Assembly: GCA_001708385.1 (NCBI GenBank)
Contig: CP012388.1
Span: 2,728,001 to 2,792,000, forward strand
Direction of reading: 5' to 3'
Source of the DNA: Flavobacterium psychrophilum
Lineage (GTDB): Bacteria > Bacteroidota > Bacteroidia > Flavobacteriales > Flavobacteriaceae
Length of the DNA stretch: 64,000 bases
Positions 25,150-33,029 of this stretch are shown here, one piece after another. Under the pieces are notes generated by a model. It was not told the DNA's origin. It ran no database searches and saw nothing but the letters and a program-made list of their open reading frames with translations. Position 1 is the stretch's first letter. Each line of letters begins with the position of its first letter. The translations under genes and the position numbers were made by a program.

Positions 25150-25572
25150 TTATGGTACACTTGTAAAAATGTAAGTCAGTTTCACATTATTAAAAGTTGC
25201 TTCCAGTTCCAGTTCTTTAGAATTCAACTTTGTAATGGTGTATGAAATTGTTTCAGTCCCGATTATAGTAGTAAGCTGATTGTTTTCCTGAATCAGTGTG
25301 TAGCTTCCTAAAGTTACCGTTGGGTCTTGTTGGCAATCTGCAGAATATATACTTTTTCGTGCAATGTTATTTGCTTGAAATTCAAGAAAATCTTTTCCGC
25401 ATGCCTGGTGTGTGTAAGGCTGTGGTTTTTGTGTTCCGGTTTTAGTTGCCGAATAGAACCATCTCTTTAAAAGCTGTTCTGTGTTTACAGTTGGGGTTTT
25501 AGACTTGTCATCATCAGATGAACATGCAGTTAAGCAAAACAATATAATTGCCAGTCCCAGTAATTTTTTCAT
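25150..25572 (-). CDS. Lipocalin-like lipoprotein of unknown function
   Basis: A 140-residue lipoprotein from the ATG at 25572; a further upstream frame would place 36 residues before the signal peptide. The lipobox is L-T-A-C, then S-S-D-D-D. The mature chain has W near residue 45 (L-L-K-R-W-F-Y-S-A), a Cys pair, and short beta strands ending in a threonine-rich half, similar to the small lipocalin-like lipoproteins that are common in Flavobacteriaceae. The ligand is unknown. Confidence 0.72.
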   Translation of the reverse strand: MKKLLGLAIILFCLTACSSDDDKSKTPTVNTEQLLKRWFYSATKTGTQKPQPYTHQACGKDFLEFQANNIARKSIYSADCQQDPTVTLGSYTLIQENNQLTTIIGTETISYTITKLNSKELELEATFNNVKLTYIFTSVP

Positions 25573-25645
25573 AACTCTTCGTGTTAAATTTTCTCTGCAA
25601 TGATAGAAAATATTATTATAACATTTGTTAATATCCTTATAATAA

Positions 25646-25668
25646 AAAACCACGCATTGCGTGGTTTT
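25646..25668 (-). terminator. Terminator of greA-HIT unit
   Basis: A 10-bp stem (25646-25655 with 25659-25668) and short loop followed by T on the minus strand, just past the HIT-protein stop at 25695. Confidence 0.8.
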
Positions 25669-25694
25669 ATTGTGTTGCAACGGGAATCTTTTCC

Positions 25695-26084
25695 CTATAG
25701 ATTGTCAGCAATGGCTTTAGCCAATGCTTCAAACTCTTCTTTTTCAAGCTTTACTTTATTGATAAAACGCATTTCATCCATTTCGTTAAGCGGAATAAGG
25801 TGTACATGGGTATGAGGTACCTCAAGCCCAACAACAGCTACGCCTACACGTTTGCATGGTACGGTTTTTTCCAGCGCTATGGCTACTTTGCGCGAAAACT
25901 TCATAAGGCCAAGGTAAAGTTCCTCGTCCATATCAAAGATCTTGTTGATTTCCTGTTTCGGTATGCAAAGGGTATGTCCTTTTGCATTTGGATTTACGTC
26001 CAGAAAAGCAAGAAAGTTCTCGTCTTCGGTTATTTTGTATGCCGGTATTTCGCCGTTGATAATTTTAGTAAATATTGAACTCAT
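25695..26084 (-). CDS. HIT family nucleotide hydrolase
   Basis: A 129-residue histidine-triad protein. It opens S-S-I-F-T-K-I-I-N-G-E-I-P-A-Y-K, and the active-site triad is H-T-H-V-H-L-I-P-L near residues 95-103. The family hydrolyses nucleoside phosphoramidates or dinucleotides in the cytoplasm. It follows greA by 4 bp and shares its terminator, so the two form an operon, a common arrangement in Flavobacteriaceae. Confidence 0.94.
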   Translation of the reverse strand: MSSIFTKIINGEIPAYKITEDENFLAFLDVNPNAKGHTLCIPKQEINKIFDMDEELYLGLMKFSRKVAIALEKTVPCKRVGVAVVGLEVPHTHVHLIPLNEMDEMRFINKVKLEKEEFEALAKAIADNL

Positions 26085-26088
26085 AGTT

Positions 26089-26565
26089 TTAGTCTCTTGT
26101 TATTTCAAGAACATCAAATTTAAGCGTTCCGTTAGGTACCTGTATTTCGGCAGTTTCTCCAACCGATTTTCCAAGAAGCCCTTTCCCGATAGGTGATGTA
26201 ACCGATATTTTTCCGGTTTTAAGATCCGCTTCGCTTTCAGCAACAAGAGTATATTTCATCTCCATGCCGTTAGACTGGTTTTTTATTTTCACGGTGCTAA
26301 GTACTAGTGCTTTAGATGTGTCAAGCTGCGACTCATCGATAAGTCTTGCATTAGAAACAAGCTCTTCCATTTTAGATATTTTAAGTTCTAAAAGGCCCTG
26401 CGCTTCTTTAGCGGCATCATACTCTGCATTTTCAGAAAGGTCACCTTTGTCTCTTGCTTCAGCAATAGCAGCAGAAGCTTTTGGCCTCTCAATACTTTTA
26501 AGCTGATCAAGCTCGTCCCTTAATTTTTTTAAACCTTCTGCGGTGTAATAAGATACTGTACTCAT
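26089..26565 (-). CDS. greA: Transcription elongation factor GreA
   Basis: A 158-residue GreA from the ATG at 26565 (M-S-T-V-S-Y-Y-T). The frame continues upstream to 26676, but that part crosses a hairpin and the probable promoter. The N-terminal coiled coil covers about residues 5-75, including K-G-D-L-S-E-N-A-E-Y-D-A-A-K-E-A-Q near residues 42-58. The C-terminal domain shows S-P-I-G-K-G-L-L-G-K. It enters the RNA polymerase secondary channel and stimulates cleavage of backtracked RNA. Confidence 0.96.
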   Translation of the reverse strand: MSTVSYYTAEGLKKLRDELDQLKSIERPKASAAIAEARDKGDLSENAEYDAAKEAQGLLELKISKMEELVSNARLIDESQLDTSKALVLSTVKIKNQSNGMEMKYTLVAESEADLKTGKISVTSPIGKGLLGKSVGETAEIQVPNGTLKFDVLEITRD

Positions 26566-26588
26566 AACTTCGTCGTTTATATAAATAG

Positions 26589-26613
26589 AAAAAATCCCAT
26601 CGCGACGGGATTT
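26589..26613 (-). terminator. Terminator-like hairpin in the greA leader
   Basis: On the minus strand a stem AAATCCC/GGGATTT (26613-26607 with 26598-26592) closes over GTCGCGAT and runs into six T. It lies about 25 bases before the greA ATG and at the expected 5' end of the transcript. A possible promoter, TTG then TGTCTTTG (26628-26621), lies just upstream. It could act as an early attenuator or as a 5' stabilising hairpin. Confidence 0.6.
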
Positions 26614-26727
26614 CTGTCTGCAAAGACAATATTTTTTTAGTATTTCAATTTTAATATATGCAATAGCATAGGTCAAAGTTAATTAAATTAAATTTGTTTC
26701 ATAATTATAAACGCTAAATTTTAAAAC

Positions 26728-27159
26728 ATGAAAAAATATATTTTACTGCTTTTCGCTATATCACTATTAATGGGTTGTGATAAAGATGATTATCGTAGTA
26801 ATAACCGCTATTTACCGAACTATAGTTTTTCGGTAGATATTAATTTGGACCTGCCATTATACAACCAGTTAAACTTTGTTTCCAGCCCGGTGGGCATATA
26901 CCAGGATGGTGTCGGAATTAACGGTGTGATCGTTACAAATACAGGCGGTGGCACATTTACAGCTTTTGAAGCTTCATGCCCAAATCAGGATCTTAGTTCA
27001 TGTTCTGCACTTACTATAAATGGTATCCTCGTAAGGTGCAATTGCGATCAGGTAGAGTACAATCTGTTTACGGGGCAGGCTACGAGCAAAGTGGAGTTTC
27101 CGCTTAAAGCATATAGGGTGCAACAGATAGCTTCTAACATTATAAGGGTATATAATTAA
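26728..27159 (+). CDS. Rieske-like lipoprotein with altered iron-sulphur ligands
   Basis: A 143-residue lipoprotein (lipobox L-L-M-G-C, C17). The C-terminal half looks like a Rieske-type small beta domain: T-A-F-E-A-S-C-P-N, a spacer, then R-C-N-C-D-Q-V-E-Y-N-L-F-T-G-Q, and a closing P-L-K-A-Y-R-V. In a true Rieske centre the two motifs are C-x-H and C-x2-H. Here the His positions are N and D, so a 2Fe-2S cluster with two His ligands is unlikely. The next gene begins 2 bp after its stop. Confidence 0.68.
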   Translation: MKKYILLLFAISLLMGCDKDDYRSNNRYLPNYSFSVDINLDLPLYNQLNFVSSPVGIYQDGVGINGVIVTNTGGGTFTAFEASCPNQDLSSCSALTINGILVRCNCDQVEYNLFTGQATSKVEFPLKAYRVQQIASNIIRVYN

Positions 27160-27161
27160 TA

Positions 27162-27656
27162 ATGCCTGTCATTCAGCTACGAACCGTAATAAATGCACCT
27201 ATAGATGTGGTGTTTGATTTGTCGCGTAGTATAGACCTCCATAAAATATCAACTGCCCATACTAATGAACAAGCAATTGCCGGGAAAACTTCCGGACTTA
27301 TAAGTATGGACGAAAGTGTTACCTGGAAAGCAAGGCATTTTGGCGTAACGCAATTTTTAACATCTAAAATTACCGCGTTTAAAAGTCCGCACTATTTTGT
27401 GGACGAAATGGTTTCAGGAGCTTTTAAACGTTTTAAGCACGAACATATTTTTGCGGAAGAAAATGATACAACCATAATGACTGATATTTTTGATTATACT
27501 AGCCCTTACGGTTTTTTCGGTCGGTTAGCGGATGCCCTATTTCTAAAACGCTATATGAAAAACTTGCTTAAAGAAAGAAATTGCGTTATTAAGGACTTTG
27601 CCGAAAATGAAGATAGGTATGCTAAACTCCTTTCAGTTGAAAGTCTTAAGATCTAG
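27162..27656 (+). CDS. SRPBCC-family (START-like) protein
   Basis: A 164-residue protein beginning with the strand P-V-I-Q-L-R-T-V-I-N-A-P-I-D-V-V-F-D-L, typical of the polyketide cyclase/dehydrase SRPBCC fold. The later parts V-T-W-K-A-R-H-F-G and D-I-F-D-Y-T-S-P-Y-G fit the same family and its cell-inhibition-like branch. It binds hydrophobic ligands, identity unknown. It follows the Rieske-like lipoprotein gene by 2 bp and is surely cotranscribed with it. Confidence 0.85.
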   Translation: MPVIQLRTVINAPIDVVFDLSRSIDLHKISTAHTNEQAIAGKTSGLISMDESVTWKARHFGVTQFLTSKITAFKSPHYFVDEMVSGAFKRFKHEHIFAEENDTTIMTDIFDYTSPYGFFGRLADALFLKRYMKNLLKERNCVIKDFAENEDRYAKLLSVESLKI

Positions 27657-27668
27657 CAATCCAATTAT

Positions 27669-29963
27669 CTATTTTTTCGGTTTGCTGCTCATGTAAAATA
27701 TAAGCTGACCGCCATCTGTAATTTCTTTATTGATGAGATAATTACGATCCAGTACTTTTCCGTTTAATTCTATTTTAGAAACATATACATTTTTAGCCGA
27801 TTGGTTTTTGGCTGTAATTGTAAACGTTTTTCCGTTTTCAAGGTTTAGTATCGCTTCCTTTACATTGGGCGATCCAAAGGCATACTGGTCGCTGCCCGGA
27901 GCTACGGGGTAAAACCCAAGCGAAGAAAAAATATACCACGCGCTCATTTGCCCGGTATCATCATTACCGCCTAATCCGTCAGGTTTTGGTTTGTACATGG
28001 CATTTAAAATCATGCGTACCCTTTGCTGTGTTTTCTCAGGATGCCCAGTCCAGTTATAAAGGTAGGCTACATGATGCGATGGTTCATTACCATGCACATA
28101 GTTGCCAATAATACCGTCGCGGGTAATGTCTTCTGTGTTTGCAAAGTATTTATCGGGTAGCGTCATCGTAAACAGCGAATCCAAATGCTGCGTGAATTGC
28201 TCTTTACCGCCATTCATTTTTACCAGCTCATCCGGAAATTGAGGAACGTATAAACTATAATTCCATGCGTTGCCTTCAATAAATCCCTGTCCGTGGGTGT
28301 CTAACGGATCGAATTCCTTTTTAAAAGTACCGTTATTAAGTTTAGGGCGCATAAAGCGGGTAGTGCTATTAAATACATTTTTGTAGTTCCCTGCCCTTGC
28401 TGTAAAAGTGTTGTAGACGTCTGTCTTATTCAGTTTTTTTGCTATTTGGGCGATACACCAATCGTCGTAAGCATATTCTAAAGTTTTAGAAACCGATGAT
28501 CCGTTTTTATCTTCCGGCACATAGCCTTTCGCGATATAATATTCGAGCCCGTCAAAATAGGTGAGGTTTGCCGAACTTACGCAAGCTTCGAGTGCATTTA
28601 CAGTATCAAAATCGTCATTGCCCTTAGCGATAGCATCGGCAATTACCGATACCGAATGATAGCCTATCATGCACCAGTTTTCATTGGCATAATGCGACCA
28701 TACGGGCAATGCTTTATGTACGCTTTGGTCGTAATGCGCCAGCATACTATGTATCATATCCCTGTTTCTTTTGGGTTGAACCACATTAAACAGCGGGTGT
28801 AATGCCCTATAGGTGTCCCAAAGTGAAAAAGTGGTGTAGTTGGTAAAGCCTTCTGCTTTGTGGATGTTCTGATCCAGGCCTTTGTAATAACCATCGGCAT
28901 CCATGTATACCGTTGGGTTAATAAAGGCATGGTACATCGCGGTGTAAAAGTTTACCTTGTCGTCTTCGGTTAGTGTTTCTACCTTGATTTTGTTGAGTTC
29001 TTTTTCCCAAAGCTGCTCGCCTTCGCTACGTGTTTTGTAAAAATCCCAATGGGGGACTTCCTGTTTCATATTGTTTAGTGCGCCAGCTGTACTTACAGGC
29101 GATAATGCCATTTTAACCATTATTTGTTCACCGGCTTTTACATCAAAGTCAAAATACATTTTCAGGTTTTTACCTGCCGCTTCCGGAAAGTTTTTGCTTT
29201 CATCAAACTTTCGCCAAAAGCCTTTGTAAATGTTGTTGTCATCATACTTTTTAGCGCCGTATTGTTTAATGGGCTTAGAAAATGACATTGCAAAATAAAC
29301 TGTACGTGTGCGTGCCCAGCCCTGCGTCTGCCTGTAACCGGTTACAAGAGTGTCATTCTCAATGCGTACAAACGTCCATACATTTTTTTCGTTATGGTTG
29401 TAAATGCCGTGCATAAGGTCGAGTATAATATGCGCCTGATCTGCCGAGGAAAAAGTGTAACGATGAAAGCCTACGCGCTGGCTTGTGGTAAGCTCTGCCG
29501 TAATGTTATGGTCGTCCAGCTTTACCTTGTAGTAATTGGCTTTAGATGTTTCGTTTGCATGAGAATAGGCCGAACGGTATCCCGAAGCGGGCTTGTCTGC
29601 CGTGCCGGGATTTAGCTGTAGCGTGCCCGTGGTTGGTATAATAAGAAAATCGCCCAGGTCGCTGTGTCCTGTACCGCTAAAATGCGTGTGGCTAAAGCCT
29701 ACAATGGTTTTGTCCTCATATTGATAGCCTGCACAGTATTCGTATACTTTACCGTTGTATTTTTTATTGAGTTCGTACGGAATGGTGTCTGTATCCGGAC
29801 TTAATTGTACCGATCCAAAAGGTACTGTGGCACCCGGGTAAGTGTGGCCCATTCGCTGTGTGCCTATAATAGGGTTTATATACTGATAGTTTTTCTTTTG
29901 CGCCTTTTGTGCGAATGCTAAAGAGGATAATAGCAATACCGAAAAGAGTAGTTTTAATTTCAT
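27669..29963 (-). CDS. GH92 alpha-1,2-mannosidase, secreted
   Basis: A 764-residue protein from the ATG at 29963, with a signal peptide ending L-A-F-A-Q. The frame is open further upstream, but the extension has no signal-like start. GH92 features are the N-terminal beta domain opening with Y-I-N-P-I-I-G-T, the central (alpha/alpha)6 barrel with Y-H-A-F-I-N-P-T and L-W-D-T-Y-R-A-L-H-P, and the C-terminal G-N-D-D-T-G-Q-M-S-A-W-Y motif carrying catalytic carboxylates. GH92 enzymes are Ca-dependent exo-alpha-mannosidases that release mannose from glycans. No SusCD pair or other mannan gene adjoins it. Confidence 0.94.
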   Translation of the reverse strand: MKLKLLFSVLLLSSLAFAQKAQKKNYQYINPIIGTQRMGHTYPGATVPFGSVQLSPDTDTIPYELNKKYNGKVYEYCAGYQYEDKTIVGFSHTHFSGTGHSDLGDFLIIPTTGTLQLNPGTADKPASGYRSAYSHANETSKANYYKVKLDDHNITAELTTSQRVGFHRYTFSSADQAHIILDLMHGIYNHNEKNVWTFVRIENDTLVTGYRQTQGWARTRTVYFAMSFSKPIKQYGAKKYDDNNIYKGFWRKFDESKNFPEAAGKNLKMYFDFDVKAGEQIMVKMALSPVSTAGALNNMKQEVPHWDFYKTRSEGEQLWEKELNKIKVETLTEDDKVNFYTAMYHAFINPTVYMDADGYYKGLDQNIHKAEGFTNYTTFSLWDTYRALHPLFNVVQPKRNRDMIHSMLAHYDQSVHKALPVWSHYANENWCMIGYHSVSVIADAIAKGNDDFDTVNALEACVSSANLTYFDGLEYYIAKGYVPEDKNGSSVSKTLEYAYDDWCIAQIAKKLNKTDVYNTFTARAGNYKNVFNSTTRFMRPKLNNGTFKKEFDPLDTHGQGFIEGNAWNYSLYVPQFPDELVKMNGGKEQFTQHLDSLFTMTLPDKYFANTEDITRDGIIGNYVHGNEPSHHVAYLYNWTGHPEKTQQRVRMILNAMYKPKPDGLGGNDDTGQMSAWYIFSSLGFYPVAPGSDQYAFGSPNVKEAILNLENGKTFTITAKNQSAKNVYVSKIELNGKVLDRNYLINKEITDGGQLIFYMSSKPKK

Positions 29964-30032
29964 GGTAGATTGTTGTCTGGTAAAAGTAAATATTTTACCT
30001 AATTCGTGGCTGCCTGTTGCATAAAAATAAAA

Positions 30033-30059
30033 AAGCGGAAAACCATTGGTCTTCCGCTT
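30033..30059 (-). terminator. Terminator of the thiamin-regulated TonB receptor gene
   Basis: An 8-bp outer stem (30033-30040 with 30052-30059) plus a paired inner ACCA/TGGT. On the minus strand it is followed by a T-rich run. It lies 39 bp after the receptor stop. Confidence 0.8.
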
Positions 30060-30097
30060 CATCAGTAGGTGTGAGTAATTATTTAGGTGGAATCTTC

Positions 30098-32293
30098 TTA
30101 AAATTTAAGTGTTGCCCCAGCAAGGAAATTTATGCCTGCCTGCGGAAAATAATATGGATCGCCCCACATTGCGCCGTTTGAGACATATTTTTCATCAAAT
30201 ATATTATTTATTAAACCATTAAACACAATTGCTTTAAAAATAGATTTAGGTTTCCATTCATAGCTAACATTTAAGTCGGAAGTAGCGTATGCAGCCAGTT
30301 TAGAGTTCGGAGACTCATAATTGTCCATAAACTGATCGCCTACAAATTTAGAAAGTAATGCTACTTGTAAATTTTTCAGAGGTAGAAAAATGATCTGATT
30401 TCCTGTAATAACACTTGGTGAGAATGCAATCTTAGTATCTCCCAGATTCCTCGATCCTTCTTCTGTCTCTACAAGAAAGTCTATATTTTTATTGTCGCTA
30501 ATAGCAATATTTGGCCTAAGTATCCATTTTTCGCCTACGTATATTGTAGCATCAGCCTCAAGTCCCATACGGTAGCTGTCGCCGCTGTTTGTGTAGATAT
30601 TTCCACCTACGTCGTTAAGTGCCCCTGTAAGTACAAGCTGGTCTTTATACCTCATATAATAACCGTTAATGCTTACAGTGCTTTTACCCGATTTAAATCT
30701 CCATCCTAACTCAAAGTCGTTAAGGCTTTCGGGTTTAGAACTTCCGTTTTCATAATCACCACGTCTTGGCTCTTTGTTGGCACGGGCATACGAAAAGTAA
30801 ATGTCATTGCTTGTATTTACAGTGTAGGTAAGACCTGCCTTAGGGTTAAAGAAGTTAAAGTTGTCATCAACAGCAATAGGGTCGTTGTTGCTCTCTTTTA
30901 CATTATCTGCTTTATAATCTACACGACGATACTGCATATCGCCAAAAAGGTTCAGTTTCTCAGTAAGCTGATAGTTGGCTTTTGTGTATACATTAAAATC
31001 TGTCTTAGAAGCACTATTGTCGTAGTACCTATCACCCGGGCGTACATTGCCCGAGTACTGTGCCCAGATAACATTTCCAAAATGGTCACCTTCATATTTA
31101 TTCCATCCACCACCGGCTACTACATTCAGGTCATCCTGTTTGTAGTTTACAGAGAATGTCGTTCCGTAAAAGTCGTTGTCAAGCCATTTCTGGGTAATAA
31201 GGTCACTTTCGCCTAAAACGGTGCCATCAATAGTTATTGGCTCAAGACCGTAATCGGTAACATTGGTATTATCTCGATAATTCTCATAATAACCCTTACC
31301 AATAGTATAGTGTAAAGCTATATTTGTACTCCAGTTGTCGCTTAGCCTTTCATTCCAATGTAACTGGTAATTGTCCTGTTGGTAATTGTCAGTCTCATTG
31401 TTGTAAAATTGTGTCTCCCCATTTTCATCCGTATACATTCCTGACGGATTGAAACGCCTATTTTTACTCAATGTTTCAGCGTCGATTCCATTCCATGCCT
31501 GATATGTTTTCTCTTTACCGCCAAAAACAAGTGCCTTAATTAAGGTCGTATTACCAACGTAGGTTCCCTGTAAAAAGTACGATTTAAGGTCTGATGAAGC
31601 CCTGTCAATGTAACCGTCTGAAGCAAGATTTGAAACCCTTCCGGCAATCTCAAACTTGTCGTTCATAAGTCCTGTGCTGAATTTTACAGTATGTTTTCTC
31701 GAACCGAAACTTCCAAAAGAGTTAGATATCTCTCCGCTCGAATCGTGTTTGTAGCTATCTGTTAACACGTTTAGGCTCGCGCCGAAAGCTCCCGCGCCAT
31801 TGGTTGATGTACCTACACCACGCTGCAGCTGAATACTTTCTGCCGATGATGCAAAATCGGGCATGTTAACCCAAAACGATCCGTGCGATTCGGCATCATT
31901 AAAAGGAATGCCGTTAAGGGTTACGTTTACCCGGGTAGCATCGGCGCCCCTTACGCGTATGCCTGTGTAGCCAAAACCGTTTCCGGCATCGGTAGTGGTA
32001 ACAACAGATGGCAGGTAGTTAAGCAATACAGGAATGTCCTGCCCAAGGTTTCGTAGTGCAATCTCTGCTTTGGTAACATTTGTAAATGTTACAGGGGTGT
32101 TGCTGTTGGCACGTACCGATTGTACCAATACTTCGTCCAGCTTGTAATCCTGTACTTTTGTAGAATCCTGAACAACTGGTTGCTGTGCAGAAACGGTTAA
32201 GCTTAAGGTTAGTAATGAAATTGTTGCGATTGCTTTGCAACTTTGCAACTTTGCAGCTTTGCAACTCTTAGAAAAAATGAATAAAGTTTTCAT
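30098..32293 (-). CDS. TonB-dependent outer-membrane receptor under TPP control
   Basis: A 731-residue receptor from the ATG at 32293. The signal peptide has an unusual long basic/Cys start (K-S-C-K-A-A-K-L-Q-S-C-K) encoded by an 8-bp tandem repeat, then a hydrophobic core cut after T-V-S-A-Q. A TonB-box-like L-D-E-V-L-V-Q-S is followed by the plug (about residues 60-180, ending G-A-G-A-F-G-A-S-L-N-V-L-T) and a 22-strand-type barrel ending A-G-A-T-L-K-F. A TPP riboswitch precedes it. By analogy with the thiamin-regulated receptors called Omr1 in Bacteroidota, it should import thiamin or a thiamin precursor across the outer membrane. The substrate is inferred from regulation only. Confidence 0.88.
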   Translation of the reverse strand: MKTLFIFSKSCKAAKLQSCKAIATISLLTLSLTVSAQQPVVQDSTKVQDYKLDEVLVQSVRANSNTPVTFTNVTKAEIALRNLGQDIPVLLNYLPSVVTTTDAGNGFGYTGIRVRGADATRVNVTLNGIPFNDAESHGSFWVNMPDFASSAESIQLQRGVGTSTNGAGAFGASLNVLTDSYKHDSSGEISNSFGSFGSRKHTVKFSTGLMNDKFEIAGRVSNLASDGYIDRASSDLKSYFLQGTYVGNTTLIKALVFGGKEKTYQAWNGIDAETLSKNRRFNPSGMYTDENGETQFYNNETDNYQQDNYQLHWNERLSDNWSTNIALHYTIGKGYYENYRDNTNVTDYGLEPITIDGTVLGESDLITQKWLDNDFYGTTFSVNYKQDDLNVVAGGGWNKYEGDHFGNVIWAQYSGNVRPGDRYYDNSASKTDFNVYTKANYQLTEKLNLFGDMQYRRVDYKADNVKESNNDPIAVDDNFNFFNPKAGLTYTVNTSNDIYFSYARANKEPRRGDYENGSSKPESLNDFELGWRFKSGKSTVSINGYYMRYKDQLVLTGALNDVGGNIYTNSGDSYRMGLEADATIYVGEKWILRPNIAISDNKNIDFLVETEEGSRNLGDTKIAFSPSVITGNQIIFLPLKNLQVALLSKFVGDQFMDNYESPNSKLAAYATSDLNVSYEWKPKSIFKAIVFNGLINNIFDEKYVSNGAMWGDPYYFPQAGINFLAGATLKF
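32235..32266 (-). repeat. 8-bp tandem repeat in the receptor signal-peptide region
   Basis: Four adjoining copies of AGTTGCAA (minus-strand sense), the third copy in plus-strand order reading AGCTGCAA, lie 9-20 codons after the start. The unit is not a multiple of three, so gain or loss of one copy would shift the reading frame and abolish the receptor. Confidence 0.9.
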
Positions 32294-32320
32294 TCGTAAA
32301 TATTTACGAATAAAAGGGGT
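32292..32320 (-). promoter_or_regulatory. Start-codon hairpin and anti-aptamer segment
   Basis: A perfect 20-bp palindrome (32292-32311) ends with the first two bases of the receptor ATG, so in RNA it can hide the start site. Immediately before it in the transcript is ACCCCTTT (32320-32313), fully complementary to AAAGGGGT in the riboswitch (32459-32452). These are likely parts of the expression platform. Confidence 0.65.
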
Positions 32321-32379
32321 AATTATTCTAGCGTTAATTAAATTGATTTTCCGGCATACATAATGAACAGACTCCATTT

Positions 32380-32465
32380 GTTGTGCCTTTTCCCTTGGCA
32401 GCATTACCTGCCCAGGTTCTTTGGGTATAATCTCAGCTCGTTATTTAGAGCACCCCTTTGAGACG
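32380..32465 (-). promoter_or_regulatory. TPP riboswitch (THI element)
   Basis: On the minus strand the conserved landmarks appear in order: GGGGTGC (5' of P2), C-T-G-A-G-A then T-T-A-T-A-C-C-C (P2/P3 core), G-A-A-C-C-T-G, G-G-G-C-A-G-G-T-A-A-T-G-C-T-G-C-C and A-A-G-G-G-A. These are the signature blocks of the thiamin pyrophosphate aptamer. It lies about 90 bases before the TonB receptor start. When TPP is bound, expression should fall. The exact outer ends are approximate because helix P1 is weak. Confidence 0.92.
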
Positions 32466-32575
32466 GGGCAAAAGTAGTTAATTTTTTCGGTTGATGGTTA
32501 ATGGTTGTCAGTTGTCGTAAAAAAAAATATTCAGACGCTTCAAAAATCCATTAAACATCAATCGGTAACCAAATC

Positions 32576-32977
32576 CTAGAAATCAGGTTTTCTGCGTGAT
32601 TGCTTTTTATCGGCCTGCCTGCGTTTGCCTTCAATACGCTTGCGTATTACAGCACGCGGAATTTTGGTTGGTTTCCTGGGCTTGTCTTCTTTCAATGCGG
32701 TTTCCATTACACTTAGAAAGCGTTTGGTAACAATATCTTTATTGCGAAGCTGGCTGCGGTCTTCATCGCACTGAAGTATCAATATGCCGTCATTGGTAAG
32801 TCGCGATGCAAGCCTGATTTGTACCAGTGCCTTTTCTTCTTCAGACAGGGCATTACTGCCGGCAAGGTTAAAGCTAAGTACAACCTTAGACGATACCTTG
32901 TTTACATTTTGTCCGCCTGCACCGCTGCTTCGTACAGCTTTGTAATCGAGTTCCTGTACTATTATATCTCTGTTCAT
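32576..32977 (-). CDS. arfB: Ribosome-rescue peptidyl-tRNA hydrolase ArfB
   Basis: A 133-residue release-factor-like protein. The catalytic G-G-Q lies in S-S-G-A-G-G-Q-N-V-N-K-V near residues 17-28, and the C-terminus is a basic tail (K-R-R-Q-A-D-K-K-Q-S-R-R-K) that enters the empty mRNA channel. It has no codon-recognition domain. It frees ribosomes stalled without a stop codon. It is the last gene of a leftward group after the DUF4301 gene, 52 bp from it. Confidence 0.93.
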   Translation of the reverse strand: MNRDIIVQELDYKAVRSSGAGGQNVNKVSSKVVLSFNLAGSNALSEEEKALVQIRLASRLTNDGILILQCDEDRSQLRNKDIVTKRFLSVMETALKEDKPRKPTKIPRAVIRKRIEGKRRQADKKQSRRKPDF

Positions 32978-33029
32978 TTTCGATTTTAAAAAAATAAGGA
33001 TTCAAAGGTATTTAAATCCTCTGACATAT

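Noticed and set aside
32294..32404. Upstream extension of the TonB receptor frame
   Set aside because: The extra codons lie in the riboswitch and its platform, and the signal peptide begins at 32293.
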